Of a DNA stretch of 64,000 nucleotides, positions 24,976 through 34,926 are shown one piece after another. Position 1 is the stretch's first letter. Each line of letters starts with the position of its first letter. The notes under the pieces were generated by a model. It was not told where the DNA came from. It made no database searches and saw only the letters and a list, made by a program, of their open reading frames with translations. A program made the position numbers and the translations under genes. The stretch comes from Paractinoplanes bogorensis (GTDB taxonomy: Bacteria; Actinomycetota; Actinomycetes; Mycobacteriales; Micromonosporaceae), in NCBI RefSeq assembly GCF_018829635.1, contig NZ_JAHKKG010000016.1:62001-126000 (forward strand), written 5' to 3'.

Positions 24976-25013
24976 TCCGTACGGCTGACTGTTGCCACCT
25001 TAAGATCGTGCGG

Positions 25014-26429
25014 ATGGAGAACCACAGCGCCTCCGCCCGCTACGAGCGCGTCGTCCGCCGGGCTCAGGCCGACGGCCGCGTCCCCGCCCTCTCGGTCGCC
25101 CTGCACCGGGCCGACCGCGAGCCGTGGGTCTTCACCGTCGGCGACTCCGGGAATATCGGGCACCCGCTCACCCCCGACACCCGGTTCCGGATCGGCTCGA
25201 TCACCAAGACGTTCACCGCCGTGCTGGTGCTCCAGTGCCGCGACGACGGGCTCCTCGACCTCGACGACCCGATCGCCCGGCACCTGCCCGTACCGGCCCA
25301 CGGCGACGCGACGGTCCGGCGGCTGCTGTCGCACACGGCCGGGTTCCAGCGGGAGCCGTACGGGGACATCTGGGACACCCTCAAGGCCCCCGACGCGGCC
25401 GAGGTGCTGACCCAGCTCGACCGGGCCGAACGGGTGCTCCCCAACGCGCGGCGCTACCACTACTCCAACCTCGGCTTCGCCGTGCTCGGCCAGCTTGCCG
25501 CCCACCTGCGTGGCGGCACCTGGGCCGAGATCGTCGGCGACCGCATTCTCGGCCCGCTCGGGCTCACCGCGACCACCCTCAACCCGCCGCCCCAGGCCGC
25601 GGTCGGCTACCTGGTCGACGACTTCTCCGACGCTGCCCGCCCCGAACCGCAGACCGACCTCGGCGGCGTCGCCCCGGCTGCCCAGCTCTGGAGCACCGCG
25701 AACGACATGGCCGCGTGGGGTGCCTTCCTGGCCCACCCGGCGACCGCCGACCCGCAGGGCCGGGTGCTGGCCGCCGCCACCGTCGACGAGATGCGCTTCC
25801 CGGCCACCGTGACCCACGAGTCGGTGTGGCAGAGCGGCTTCGGCCTCGGCCTGATCATCGAGCCGCAGAGCAAATGGGTCACCCACGTCGGGCACGACGG
25901 CGCCATGCCCGGGTTCCTGGCCTCCGCGTACGGGCGCAGGGGTGGCGAAGGCGTCCCGGCCGGACTGGGCGCGGCGGTGCTCGGCTCCTCCGGCACGGCC
26001 CGCGTGACCAACGAGATCGTGCACGAACTGCTCCGGCTCGCCGTCGAGATCGACCCGGCCGACATCACCCCGTGGCGGGCCGCCCCACCGGCGCCGGTCG
26101 CCTACCGGTCGATCCTCGGCCCCTGGTTCAGCGAGGGCACCCAGTTCGTCTTCTCCTGGCACGACGGCGCGCTCCAGGCCCGGCTGCCCGACCTGCCCCG
26201 CGACTTCCCGCCGTCGATCTTCGAACCGCTGCCCGGGCAGCCCGACGTGCTGCGGACGGTCAGCGGGCGCGAGACCGGTGAGCTGCTGCGACTGACCCGC
26301 GACGAGGCCGGCGCGGTCGTCCGCATGCACTGGGCGACCTATCGCGTCACGCGCGGTCAGGAGGGCTTCGACGGAGGGCTCGCCTCGGACGGGCCGGCGC
26401 CGCTTCCCGGCTCTCTTTCCGGGCGATAA
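25014..26429 (+). CDS. Serine hydrolase (beta-lactamase family)
   Basis: A 471-residue cytosolic-looking enzyme with the class C beta-lactamase fold. S62-x-x-K65 lies in IGSITKTFTAV, the Tyr motif in RYHYSNLGFAVLG, and the third motif in HVGHDGAMPGF. A C-terminal domain of about 115 residues (from RSILGPWFSEG) is the lipocalin-like DUF3471-type tail seen in many esterase/peptidase homologues. It has no signal peptide. It is divergent from the GH3 gene and shares the CebR-like operator region, so co-regulation is possible. GTG at 25008 is an alternative start. The substrate is unknown. Confidence 0.85.
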   Translation: MENHSASARYERVVRRAQADGRVPALSVALHRADREPWVFTVGDSGNIGHPLTPDTRFRIGSITKTFTAVLVLQCRDDGLLDLDDPIARHLPVPAHGDATVRRLLSHTAGFQREPYGDIWDTLKAPDAAEVLTQLDRAERVLPNARRYHYSNLGFAVLGQLAAHLRGGTWAEIVGDRILGPLGLTATTLNPPPQAAVGYLVDDFSDAARPEPQTDLGGVAPAAQLWSTANDMAAWGAFLAHPATADPQGRVLAAATVDEMRFPATVTHESVWQSGFGLGLIIEPQSKWVTHVGHDGAMPGFLASAYGRRGGEGVPAGLGAAVLGSSGTARVTNEIVHELLRLAVEIDPADITPWRAAPPAPVAYRSILGPWFSEGTQFVFSWHDGALQARLPDLPRDFPPSIFEPLPGQPDVLRTVSGRETGELLRLTRDEAGAVVRMHWATYRVTRGQEGFDGGLASDGPAPLPGSLSGR

Positions 26430-26544
26430 TGGCATCGGCGGCCGGGCGGCCGAGCGGATACGATGGCACGATCCTTCAGTACGCCGTCCCGATCGGGCGA
26501 CGAAGAGTATGAGAGCAGGTGGGTGAGGCCCTCGTGGCCGCCCT

Positions 26545-27621
<1,077 letters not shown>

Positions 27622-27643
27622 ATCAAGGGGTAAACGCACCACT

Positions 27644-28105
27644 ATGTCCATCGAGATCGCCAACGAGTCGGGAGTCGAGGTCGACACCGACGCGATCCTC
27701 GCGGTGGCCCGGCACGCCCTCGACGAGATGGGAGTCAACCCGCTCGCCGAGTTGTCGATCCTGCTCGTCGACATCGACTACATGGCCGAGCTGAACCATC
27801 GCTGGATGGGTGGTGACGGCCCGACCGACGTGCTCGCGTTCCCGATGGACGAGGGCAGCGTCGACCACGGTCCGGGCGAGGCCGGCACCGGCGAGCCGGC
27901 CCTGCTCGGCGACATCGTGCTCGCCCCCGAGGTGGCCTCGAAACAGGCCGCCGCGGCCGGGCACTCCGCCGCCGACGAGCTGCACCTGCTCACCGTGCAC
28001 GGCGCGCTGCATCTGCTCGGCTACGACCACGCCGAGCCGGAGGAGGAGCGGGAGATGTTCGCCCTGCAGAACCGCCTCCTGCAGAGCTGGCGGGCCGGCC
28101 GCTGA
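27644..28105 (+). CDS. ybeY: Endoribonuclease YbeY (16S rRNA maturation)
   Basis: A 153-residue zinc metalloprotein with the diagnostic motif HGALHLLGYDH at residues 119-129, whose three His bind zinc, and the upstream signature GPTDVLAFPMDE. YbeY helps process the 3' end of 16S rRNA and supports ribosome quality control. It lies 22 bases after phoH, and its stop overlaps the start of the following membrane protein. AAGGGGTAAACGCACCACT precedes the ATG at 27644. Confidence 0.95.
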   Translation: MSIEIANESGVEVDTDAILAVARHALDEMGVNPLAELSILLVDIDYMAELNHRWMGGDGPTDVLAFPMDEGSVDHGPGEAGTGEPALLGDIVLAPEVASKQAAAAGHSAADELHLLTVHGALHLLGYDHAEPEEEREMFALQNRLLQSWRAGR

Positions 28106-29481
28106 TGGACCCCGCAAATCTATTGGCGGCAGGCTCCGCGTCGGCGGGCCTGCCCGACCTCCAACTGATCGTCTTCGCGGTCGCGCTGGTCTTCCTGGCC
28201 GGCCTGGCCTCGATGGCCGACGCCGCCCTGGGCAGCGTCTCGACGGCGCGCGCGGCCGAGATGGCCCGCGAGGGCGAGCGTGGGGCCTCGGCCCTGGCCG
28301 CAGTCGCCTCCGACGTGGTGCGCCACCTCAACCTGCTGTTGCTGCTGCGGCTGCTGTGCGAGCTCACCGCCACCACCCTGATCGCGCTGGTCGCGGTGGA
28401 CAGCTGGGGCATCGGCTGGACGGCGGCGCTGGTCACCGCGGGCACGATGACCGTGGTCAGCTTCGTCGTGGTCGGCGTGGCACCGCGCACGGTGGGGCGC
28501 CAGCACGCGTACGCCGTGGGCAAGGCCGCCGCCCCGCTGGTCCGCTGGCTCGGCAAGGTGCTCAACCCGCTGGCCTCGCTGCTCATCCTCATCGGTAACG
28601 CGGTGACCCCGGGCAAGGGCTTCCCCGAGGGACCGTTCGGCAGCCAGGTCGAGCTGCGCGAACTGGTCGACCTGGCCGAGCAGCGCGGCGTCGTCGAGCA
28701 CGGCGAACGCGAGATGATCCACTCGGTGTTCGCACTCGGTGACACGATCGCCCGCGAGGTGATGGTGCCGCGCACCGAGATGGTGTGGATCGAGGCGCCG
28801 AAGACGCTGCAGCAGGCGCTCTACCTGTTCCTGCGGTCGGGCTTCTCGCGCATCCCGGTGATCGGCGAGAGCGTCGACGACGTGCTGGGCGTGCTCTACC
28901 TCAAAGACGTGATCCGCCGGACCCAGAACGGCGACCCGGCGTCGACGGCGCAGGCGGTGGCCGACCTGATGCGGCCGGCGACGTTCGTGCCCGAGTCGAA
29001 GCCGGTCGACGACCTGCTCTCCGAGATGCAGGCGGCCCGCTCCCACCTGGTGATCGTGGTGGACGAGTACGGCGGCACGGCCGGCCTGGTCACCATCGAA
29101 GACATCCTGGAAGAGATCGTCGGCGAGATCACCGACGAGTACGACGTGGAACGCCCGCCGGTCGAGCACCTCGAAGACGGTGCGGTGCGGGTCACGGCCC
29201 GCCTGCCGATCGAAGACCTCGGCGAGATCTTCGGGGTCGAGCTGCCCGCCGACGAGGTCGAGACGGTCGGTGGCCTGCTCGCCCAGACACTGGGCCGGGT
29301 GCCCATCCCCGGCGCCCAGGTCGACGTGGGCGGCCTGCACCTGATCGCCGAGGGCACGACCGGGCGCCGAAACCGGATCGACTCGGTGCTGGTGCGCCGG
29401 GTCGAGCCGGCGCCTTCCCCCGATACTGATGAATCCGGTACCGACACTGAGACAGAGGAAAGACAGCACGCTGATGCCTGA
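28105..29481 (+). CDS. CNNM/CBS-domain membrane protein (HlyC/CorC family)
   Basis: A 458-residue protein with an N-terminal CNNM domain of three to four helices (residues about 10-150), then a CBS pair (DTIAREVMVPRTEM, LFLRSGFSRIPVIGESVDD, and MRPATFVPESKPVDDLLSEM, VVDEYGGTAGLVTIEDILEE) and a C-terminal CorC_HlyC transporter-associated domain. Family members export Mg2+ or regulate cation transport. ATG at 28105 overlaps the ybeY stop. The gene is a fixed part of this operon in actinomycetes. The tail is acidic and Thr-rich (DTDESGTDTETEERQ). Confidence 0.93.
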   Translation: MDPANLLAAGSASAGLPDLQLIVFAVALVFLAGLASMADAALGSVSTARAAEMAREGERGASALAAVASDVVRHLNLLLLLRLLCELTATTLIALVAVDSWGIGWTAALVTAGTMTVVSFVVVGVAPRTVGRQHAYAVGKAAAPLVRWLGKVLNPLASLLILIGNAVTPGKGFPEGPFGSQVELRELVDLAEQRGVVEHGEREMIHSVFALGDTIAREVMVPRTEMVWIEAPKTLQQALYLFLRSGFSRIPVIGESVDDVLGVLYLKDVIRRTQNGDPASTAQAVADLMRPATFVPESKPVDDLLSEMQAARSHLVIVVDEYGGTAGLVTIEDILEEIVGEITDEYDVERPPVEHLEDGAVRVTARLPIEDLGEIFGVELPADEVETVGGLLAQTLGRVPIPGAQVDVGGLHLIAEGTTGRRNRIDSVLVRRVEPAPSPDTDESGTDTETEERQHADA

Positions 29482-29818
29482 GATCGCTTTGAGTGCCGAG
29501 GACACCAAGCTCGTGACGCTGGCGCGGAGTGCCCGCGCGCGGGTGGGGGCGGCCGAGGGCGCGGCGGTACGCGACCAGGACGGGCGCACCTATGCCGCGG
29601 CCACGGTGGCGCTGCCGAGCCTGTCGGTGAGTGCGTTGCAGCTGGCGGTGGCGTCGGCGGCGTCGTCGGGGGCGACCCTGATCGAGGCGGCGGCGGTGGT
29701 GACCGAGGCGGATTCGCTCGAGAGCGCGGGGCAGGCGGCCGTGCGCGATCTGGCGCCGACCTCGCCGATCCACGTGGCCGGCCCGTCCGGGGCGCTGCTC
29801 GGCACGGTCACCGCATGA
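29474..29818 (+). CDS. Cytidine deaminase-like protein lacking catalytic residues
   Basis: A 114-residue protein that follows the cytidine deaminase strand order (ARVGAAEGAAVRDQDGRTYAAATVALPSL, then LQLAVASAASSGATLIEAAAVV). It contains no Cys at all: the HAE/CAE zinc-activation motif and the PCxxC motif are missing. It should not bind zinc or deaminate. Position between the CNNM gene and era (overlaps of 8 and 4 bases) is where actinomycetes carry a cdd-like gene, so it is retained for a non-catalytic reason, perhaps coupling translation into era. ATG at 29474 is chosen over the upstream in-frame start at 29429. Confidence 0.75.
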   Translation: MPEIALSAEDTKLVTLARSARARVGAAEGAAVRDQDGRTYAAATVALPSLSVSALQLAVASAASSGATLIEAAAVVTEADSLESAGQAAVRDLAPTSPIHVAGPSGALLGTVTA

Positions 29819-31332
29819 GCGACGAGCGTTCGAACAAGTCCGGCGGCCGTTCGACCGGCCGCTCGACCGGCGGGGAGCGTTCGGCTGATCGATCCGGGGG
29901 CGGCTCGACTCGTGCGGCGCGTTCGTCCGGCGGGGAGCGGTCGGGCGCGGAGCGTTCCGGCGGCCCGGCGGCTGGTGAGGCGCGTGCGGCGGGCGGAGAG
30001 CGGCGGCTCACGGCCGGGGAGCGTAACGAACTCAGGCGGCAGGAGCGGCGAGCCGCGCGACGGGCCGAGAGCGGCTCCGACGGCCGGCAGGGGCGGGGAG
30101 CGTCCAGCATCCGGCGCTCGGCGGCCGCGCCGGACGGGCGTCGCGGCGGCGGTGCGCCCGGTGAGCGTCGTGCCGGCGGTACGCCTGATGGCCGCGGAAC
30201 GGCCGGGGCGGACGGTCCGCGGGCGGGTGCCGCGGGTGGTCAGGGCCGCGATCGTGCGGTCGGCTCCGGGAGGGTGAGCGAAACGGGTCGGAAGCCGCGA
30301 ACTCGCGGCGCTCGGGGACGGAGTGGTTCTGACGTCGGGCCGAAGACCTCGGAATCCGGCGTTGAAGACACGACTCGTACGGAAAAAGCATCTGGTGAAC
30401 ACCACAGGCGCAGTCATCGGCATCGTGAGGCGGCACGGGTCGAGCGGACCGATGACGTCTATCGGGCCGGATTCGCGTGTTTCGTCGGGCGGCCCAACGC
30501 CGGCAAGAGCACGCTGACCAACGCGATCATCGGGCAGAAGATCGCCATCACGTCGAACAAACCGCAGACCACCCGGCACGTGATCCGGGGCATCGTGCAC
30601 CGCGAGAACGCGCAGCTCGTGCTGGTCGACACGCCCGGTCTGCACCGGCCCCGCACGCTGCTCGGCGAGCGCCTCAACGACCTCGTGCGCGAGGTGTGGA
30701 GCGAGACCGACGTGATCGGCGTCTGCTTCCCGGCCGACGAGCCGGTGGGGCGGGGCGACCGGTTCATCTCGAGCGAGCTGGCCGAGCTCAAGGCGACCGT
30801 GATCGCCGTGGTGACCAAGGTCGACCTGGTCGATCCGGCGACGTTGACCAAGCACCTGCTCGCGGTGAGTGAGCTGTACGACTTCGCCGAGATCGTGCCG
30901 GTCAGCGCGGTCTCCGGGCATCAGGTCCAGACGCTGGTCGACGTGCTGGTCAAGCATCTGCCGGAGTCGCCGCAGCTCTATCCGGACGACGTGCTGACCG
31001 ACGAGCCCGAGCAGGTGCTGATCGCCGAGCTGATCCGCGAGTCGGCGCTCGAGGGGGTGCGCGACGAGTTGCCGCACTCGATCGCGGTGCTGGTCGAAGA
31101 GATGATGGTCGAGGGCGGCCTCACCAAGATCTATGCGGATCTGTACGTCGAACGGGACAGCCAGAAGTCGATCGTGATCGGCTCGCGGGGCGTCCGGCTG
31201 AAAGAGGTCGGCAGCAAGGCCCGCGCCGAAATCGAACAATTACTTGGCACCCGCGTGTATCTCGATCTTCATGTGCGGGTAGCCAAGGAGTGGCAACGTG
31301 ATCCACGTCAGCTCCGGAAGCTCGGCTTCTGA
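29815..31332 (+). CDS. era: GTPase Era with long disordered N-terminal extension
   Basis: The product has 505 residues; a usual Era has about 300. Residues 1 to about 212 are low complexity, rich in Ser, Gly, Arg and Glu, with repeats such as GGERSADRSGGGS and SSGGERSGAERSGG. The GTPase follows: G1 GRPNAGKS (225-232), G3 DTPG, G4 TKVD, then a C-terminal KH domain (SQKSIVIGSRGVRLKEVGSKAR). Era binds 16S rRNA and supports 30S assembly. The ATG at 29815 forms an ATGA overlap with the upstream stop, so the extension is probably translated; a start near 30430 would give a standard Era. Confidence 0.9.
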   Translation: MSDERSNKSGGRSTGRSTGGERSADRSGGGSTRAARSSGGERSGAERSGGPAAGEARAAGGERRLTAGERNELRRQERRAARRAESGSDGRQGRGASSIRRSAAAPDGRRGGGAPGERRAGGTPDGRGTAGADGPRAGAAGGQGRDRAVGSGRVSETGRKPRTRGARGRSGSDVGPKTSESGVEDTTRTEKASGEHHRRSHRHREAARVERTDDVYRAGFACFVGRPNAGKSTLTNAIIGQKIAITSNKPQTTRHVIRGIVHRENAQLVLVDTPGLHRPRTLLGERLNDLVREVWSETDVIGVCFPADEPVGRGDRFISSELAELKATVIAVVTKVDLVDPATLTKHLLAVSELYDFAEIVPVSAVSGHQVQTLVDVLVKHLPESPQLYPDDVLTDEPEQVLIAELIRESALEGVRDELPHSIAVLVEEMMVEGGLTKIYADLYVERDSQKSIVIGSRGVRLKEVGSKARAEIEQLLGTRVYLDLHVRVAKEWQRDPRQLRKLGF

Positions 31333-31413
31333 TTTAAACCTCCCGATACCTGGATTATGGGATAATTCACCCTGGTTTGCGGGTTTAGGGGCAACTGGGT
31401 AACAACAGGTGTC

Positions 31414-32511
31414 ATGCGAAACCGGTACCTGGATCTGCTGCGCGCCGTCGCAACCGTCCGGGTCGTGGTCTATCACTCGACCGGCTGGGCGGCGCTGACC
31501 ATCGTCTTCCCGGCCATGTCGGTGATGTTCGCCCTGGCCGGCTCGATGATGGCCGCTTCGCTCGACCGCTACGGCCCGTTCGCGGTCGAGCGCCGGCTGC
31601 ATCGCCTGCTGCCGTCGCTGTGGGTGCTGGCCGCGATCGCGGTGCCCGCCATGCTGGCGGTCGGCATGGCCTGGGACTGGCAGGTGCTGCTGTGGGCCTT
31701 CCCGATCGTCGACCCGCCGGCCGAGGGCTTCTGGCTGCAGGGCCTGGCCGCGATGTGGTACCTGCGGGATTTCCTGTGGTTCGTCCTGCTCTCGCCATTG
31801 CTGCTGCCCCTGTTCCGCCGGTTCCCGCTGACCACCATTTCCTTCCCGTACGTGGCCCTGGCCGTGATCACCTTCGCCGGGATGAACCCGCCGGTGATCG
31901 TCCGGGATCTGGCGCTCTACGGCGGGGCGTGGTTGCTCGGTTTCGCCCACCATGACGGGATGCTCGCCCGAGCCGTCACACCGTCACCGTCGGCGAGGCG
32001 CGTCCGGTCGGCCGGGTTCATCGCGCGTTACCGCTGGTGGCTCGTGGGCGTGCTGGGCGCTACCGGTGCGGTCTGGGCGCTCACTCATCCCGGTCCGCGC
32101 GGTCTCGACCTCAACGACATCCCACTGGCCAACGCGCTCTGGTCGGCCGCGTTCATCCTGGTTGCGCTCGGCTTCGCCCCGCAGGTGGCCCCACGCCGCA
32201 TCCTGACCGTGCTGAACGCCCGCGCCCTGACCATCTACCTCTGGCACGTGCCACTGATCATCGCCGTGGTGCGCCTGGCCGAGGCGACCGGCCTACCCGT
32301 GCAGGGCTGGGTCGGCATCGTGTGGCGGCTCGCGGTGGTCACCGCCGGGCTGGCGATCGTCGTGCTGGCCGTCGGCTGGGTCGAGGACATCGCGGCGGGC
32401 CGCCGTCCCGCCCTGATCCCCGGCCGCACGCGCCGGATCGCGCCGGTCTCCCCGGCTCCCGCCGGCGCCGGCGAGCTGACTCCTCAGCGGGCGCGTACGA
32501 CCAGCGGCTGA
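31414..32511 (+). CDS. Acyltransferase 3 family membrane protein
   Basis: A 365-residue integral membrane protein with about ten helices. The start RNRYLDLLRAVATVRVVVYH is the acyltransferase-3 (OafA/YrhL) signature, including the Arg-and-His catalytic region. Such proteins O-acylate cell-surface glycans or secondary metabolites from the membrane. The 81-base gap before it is AT-richer than its surroundings and may contain the promoter. It overlaps the convergent thioesterase gene by 28 bases at the 3' ends. The target molecule is unknown. Confidence 0.88.
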   Translation: MRNRYLDLLRAVATVRVVVYHSTGWAALTIVFPAMSVMFALAGSMMAASLDRYGPFAVERRLHRLLPSLWVLAAIAVPAMLAVGMAWDWQVLLWAFPIVDPPAEGFWLQGLAAMWYLRDFLWFVLLSPLLLPLFRRFPLTTISFPYVALAVITFAGMNPPVIVRDLALYGGAWLLGFAHHDGMLARAVTPSPSARRVRSAGFIARYRWWLVGVLGATGAVWALTHPGPRGLDLNDIPLANALWSAAFILVALGFAPQVAPRRILTVLNARALTIYLWHVPLIIAVVRLAEATGLPVQGWVGIVWRLAVVTAGLAIVVLAVGWVEDIAAGRRPALIPGRTRRIAPVSPAPAGAGELTPQRARTTSG

Positions 32512-33245
32512 GCGACCACCCCGACCGCGCCGTCCGCGTCGAAGAGTTCGCCCGACGTCAGCCCGAGCCCGTCCCCGCTCAGCGCCGTCCGGCAGGCCAG
32601 GTGCACCCATTCGCCCGACGGCGGGCGCAGCAGCGTGGTCGTCATGGTCGGCGGGATCGAGAGCCACGTGTCCATCGGCAGTACCGCCGAGATGCCGTTG
32701 GCCGAGTCGGCCACGATCAGCGCCCGGTCCTGCCCCTGGATCTCCTGTCCCTCGATCAGCGGTTCGCGGACCCGGGTCCAGACGTGCTTCTCGCCGTCCG
32801 GCTCACCCAGCGCACCCTTCGTCGTCCGCCACTCGATGGCGCGGCCGTAACCCCACTCGTCGTACCCGGGAAAGGTCGTCGCCGCCTCGGGCCCGGGCAG
32901 GGGATCGGCGTGGTCGGCCGGAGTGCTGATCGGCGGTGTCGGGCCGGGCGCGATGTGCCAGGCCCTGGCGGTCACCGCGACCCGGCCGTCGACGACCATC
33001 CGGGCCTCGTTGAGCGTGGTCAGCCGGCCGGGCTTGATCGGCGTGACCTCGACGTGGAAGTCGCGGCGCGGGATCGGGCCCAGGAAGTCGACCGAGATGC
33101 GCGCCAGCCGCAGGCCGTCGACCGAGAGCACCCGTCCGAGGAGCGCGGCGGGCGGGCCGCCGTGCTGCATCTCGGTGTCCCAGGGGCTCTCGGTCGAGCG
33201 GGTCGGACGGTAGTGGTCGTCGCCGAGCGGGAGGTAGAAGCTCAT
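32484..33245 (-). CDS. Acyl-CoA thioesterase family protein (TesB-like double hotdog)
   Basis: A 253-residue soluble protein with two hotdog-like halves: STESPWDTEMQHGGPPAALLGRVL near the N-terminus, then VDFLGPIPRRDFHVEV, and a second half with SIPPTMTTTLLRPPSGEWVHL. These features are typical of actinobacterial thioesterase-like proteins that hydrolyse acyl-CoA. The start overlaps the stop of the upstream DUF4097 lipoprotein gene (ATGA), so they form a two-gene operon. Its natural acyl-CoA is unknown. Confidence 0.83.
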   Translation of the reverse strand: MSFYLPLGDDHYRPTRSTESPWDTEMQHGGPPAALLGRVLSVDGLRLARISVDFLGPIPRRDFHVEVTPIKPGRLTTLNEARMVVDGRVAVTARAWHIAPGPTPPISTPADHADPLPGPEAATTFPGYDEWGYGRAIEWRTTKGALGEPDGEKHVWTRVREPLIEGQEIQGQDRALIVADSANGISAVLPMDTWLSIPPTMTTTLLRPPSGEWVHLACRTALSGDGLGLTSGELFDADGAVGVVAQPLVVRAR

Positions 33246-34030
33246 GCCGCCGATACTGTCGCATCCCCGCTGCCGGTGCGCAGATCGAGCACGTTCTTGG
33301 CGGCCGGGTTGCTGACCAGGCCGTTGACGCTGGCGTCGCCCGAGCCGGCGCTGGTGACGATCTTGTAGTCGCCCTGTGGCACCTGCACCTGCACGGTTCC
33401 GCTGGTCGTCTGGGCGGTCACCGAGTTCGGCGTGGTCAGCGTGGCGCTGATGTCGCCCGAGGTGACCCGCAGCTCGAGCGGGCCGGCCATGTCGATCACG
33501 TTGATGTTGCCCGAGGTGGCCTCGACCCGGGTCGCCTTCTTCGCGTTGACCACCCGCATGTCGCCCGAGGTGGCCCGCAGCTTGACCGTGCCGGCCGGGT
33601 CGGTGACGTTGATGTTGCCCGAGGTCAGCTTGACGTCGGTGTCGCCCACCGCGTCGAGCGCGATGTCGCCCGACTTCAGCTCGCCGCCCACCTTGACCCC
33701 GGTCGGAGCCACGATTTCGTACGACACCGAGCAGTCATGCCCGCACGACGTGTCGACGACCAGCGTGCTGCCCTCGAGGCGGTACGACTCGCCCGGGTCA
33801 CCGGTGGTGCGCCGGACGATCCGCTTGATGCTCGTCTCGGTCACGGCGGCCGCGCGGATCGTCACGTCGCCGCTGCTGCCGTCGAGCCGGATGTCGGTGA
33901 TCTTGGTCTTCTCGGTGTCCTCGAAGGTCATCTTGGCCCCGACCACTCCGGCGCACCCCGTCAGGGTGGTGGCCGCGGTCGCGGCGATGAGGGCGAAGAC
34001 TCCGGCGCGCCGGGCGAGTGTCGTGGTCAT
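33242..34030 (-). CDS. DUF4097 domain lipoprotein
   Basis: A 262-residue secreted lipoprotein. The signal peptide (TTTLARRAGVFALIAATAATT) ends in the lipobox LTGC with lipidated C26. The rest is a beta-solenoid of repeated SGDI/SGNI turns (SSGDVTIRAA, KSGDIALDAV, TSGNINVTD, TSGDMRVVN, TSGDISATL, GSGDASVNG), characteristic of DUF4097. The role is unknown; related proteins may sense or bind at the envelope. ATG at 34030 gives the signal peptide. The gene precedes the thioesterase with a 4-base overlap. Confidence 0.87.
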   Translation of the reverse strand: MTTTLARRAGVFALIAATAATTLTGCAGVVGAKMTFEDTEKTKITDIRLDGSSGDVTIRAAAVTETSIKRIVRRTTGDPGESYRLEGSTLVVDTSCGHDCSVSYEIVAPTGVKVGGELKSGDIALDAVGDTDVKLTSGNINVTDPAGTVKLRATSGDMRVVNAKKATRVEATSGNINVIDMAGPLELRVTSGDISATLTTPNSVTAQTTSGTVQVQVPQGDYKIVTSAGSGDASVNGLVSNPAAKNVLDLRTGSGDATVSAA

Positions 34031-34149
34031 GGTGTCGACGCTATGGCCCGGGGCCCGGACCACACCATCGGTCCTGTCACTGACCGTCCCCCGAGATGAC
34101 CCTGAGATCCGGGTCAGGGTCGCTCGTACCGAGGGGGCAGAATGTCTAG

Positions 34150-34926
34150 GTGCCCGCCGTCGGATACCGCCGCCACCTCTACCGCGACGACGCGGTGGTG
34201 CTGCGTGTGCAGAAGCTCGGCGAGAGCGACCGCATCATCACCCTGCTCACCCGTCGCCACGGCCGTCTGCGCGCGGTCGCCCGCGGCGTACGGCGCACGT
34301 CGTCGCGTTTCGGGGCCCGGCTCGAACCGTTCGGCCACATCGACCTGCAACTCGCCGGCTCGCCCGAGGGGGTGGGCAGCTCGCTGCACTCGGTGAGCCA
34401 GGTCGAGGCGATCTCGCTGTTCGGCAAGCGGCTGCTGGGCGACTACCCGCGTTACACGGCGGCCTGCGCGATCGCCGAGACCGCCGAGCGGCTCACCCCC
34501 GAGGAGCGCGAGCCCTCGCTGCGGCTGTTCCAGCTCACCCTGGGCGCGCTCAAGGCCCTGTCGGTCGGCGAGCACGCGAGCAGCCTGGTGCTCGACGCCT
34601 ACCTGCTGCGCGGCATGGCGGTGGCCGGCTGGGCGCCCGCGATCGCCGAGTGCGCGGTCTGCGGCACCCCGGGTCAGCACGCGGCCTTCTCGGTGCCGGC
34701 CGGTGGCGCGGTCTGCCCCGACTGCCGCCCGCCCGGCGCGGCCCACCCCAGCCCGGCCACGCTCGGCCTGATGAACGCGCTGACCACCGGCGACTGGACG
34801 GTGGCCGACGCGGCCGAACCGCCGGTGCGCCGCGAATGCAGCGGCCTGGTCGCCGCCCACCTGCAATGGCACATGGAGCGGGCGTTGCGCTCGCTGCCGC
34901 TGGTCGATCGACGGGAGAACCCATGA
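34150..34926 (+). CDS. recO: DNA repair protein RecO
   Basis: A 258-residue recombination mediator. It has the N-terminal OB fold (YRDDAVVLRVQKLGESDRIITLLT and GRLRAVARGVRR), a helical middle (YPRYTAACAIAETAERL) and a four-Cys zinc finger (C168, C171, C189, C192). RecO with RecR loads RecA onto SSB-coated single-stranded DNA. GTG at 34150 matches the family start. Its stop overlaps the uppS ATG. In this genome recO is separated from era by an inserted acyltransferase/thioesterase/lipoprotein block. Confidence 0.95.
   Translation: MPAVGYRRHLYRDDAVVLRVQKLGESDRIITLLTRRHGRLRAVARGVRRTSSRFGARLEPFGHIDLQLAGSPEGVGSSLHSVSQVEAISLFGKRLLGDYPRYTAACAIAETAERLTPEEREPSLRLFQLTLGALKALSVGEHASSLVLDAYLLRGMAVAGWAPAIAECAVCGTPGQHAAFSVPAGGAVCPDCRPPGAAHPSPATLGLMNALTTGDWTVADAAEPPVRRECSGLVAAHLQWHMERALRSLPLVDRRENP

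Noticed and set aside
30159..30436. Alternative Era start giving a standard-length protein
   Set aside because: Not excluded, but the ATGA overlap at 29815 and the continuous open frame favour the long form; noted in the findings instead.
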